NCBI GenBank assembly: GCA_947561715.1
Contig: OX387204.1
Coordinates: forward strand, 10,979,001-11,043,000
Reading direction: 5' to 3'
Source: Ascidia mentula
Taxonomy: Eukaryota > Chordata > Ascidiacea > Phlebobranchia > Ascidiidae
Length of the DNA stretch: 64,000 nucleotides
Made by a program: the position numbers and the translations under genes. Shown here in pieces: positions 63,727-64,000 of the stretch (within the stretch, counting starts at the first letter, position 1; every line of letters starts with the position of its first letter). The notes under the pieces were generated by a model that did no database searches, was not told where the DNA came from, and saw nothing but the letters and a program-made list of their open reading frames with translations.

Positions 63727-64000
63727 CTAAAATAAAAAAACTGAGCTTAAAAGTAGCCATGAAAAAGTTAGTAAATTGTCAATAAAACAATGATCAAGAG
63801 TTTATGGCAGCAGGGTAAAGACAAAAAAAAATGCCTTGCATTAGATTTACCATAGATCAAGGTAATTACAATTTACTTTTGATTAGCACAGTGGTTAGTA
63901 AACAGGGATTGTGGTGTCATTACCAAAACAGAACTGGTGTTACTTTCACAACAACAGCATTTTCTGCAGTTACTTGTTTTTTTTAAACAGATCAAGCATT
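63727..64000 (-). other. USO1: Partial USO1 intron at the window edge
   Basis: The visible exon 63726-63665 has a clear acceptor (CAG-type TTTTAG) immediately to its right, so this stretch is intron. The preceding USO1 exon, which should encode the end of the first armadillo repeats, was not found before 64000. Confidence 0.7.

Overview
This is a eukaryotic nuclear window from an animal. It is AT-rich, with spliced genes made of small exons and many short non-autonomous transposons. The compact introns, together with the FRY, USO1 and synaptotagmin-like genes, suggest an invertebrate chordate, most likely an ascidian of the Ciona type. That taxonomic call is inference only. Exon boundaries were set by hand from reading frame, GT/GC-AG sites, phase agreement and recalled family similarity; no alignment was run.

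Layout. (1) 1-1335: nothing recognised. (2) 1336-41568, plus strand: a complete FRY (furry) gene of about 61 exons and roughly 2,900 codons. Its introns hold hAT-type MITEs, a Ty3/Gypsy reverse-transcriptase relic, a palindromic tRNA-derived SINE and two pieces of a hammerhead-ribozyme retroelement family. (3) 41569-44378: intergenic, with a nested hAT element. (4) 44379-50134, plus strand: a small predicted secreted or GPI-anchored protein gene whose first coding exon is 15 nt and is followed by a 5.1 kb intron. (5) 50135-51204: intergenic, with a 336-bp hAT MITE. (6) 51205-56192, minus strand: a synaptotagmin-like (SYTL/Slp) gene with an N-terminal Rab-binding helix and a C-terminal C2B domain. 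Its last intron carries a retroelement with an intact-looking type I hammerhead ribozyme in sense with the pre-mRNA. (7) 57477 to beyond the right edge, minus strand: USO1 (p115), lacking only its 5' exons.

The cellular genes are not an operon. FRY is an NDR-kinase and microtubule scaffold. USO1 and SYTL proteins both act in membrane trafficking, USO1 as an ER-Golgi tether and SYTL proteins as Rab27 effectors in exocytosis.

The most interesting signal is a family of hammerhead-ribozyme insertions found three times, each flanked by its own 11-13 bp target-site duplication. They are a 178-bp inverted copy with an intact core (51361-51538), a 57-bp copy that is little more than one ribozyme with a mutated core (32203-32259), and a 54-bp copy of the 3' tail alone (14594-14647). 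The structure resembles the ribozyme-bearing terminal repeats of Penelope-like elements.
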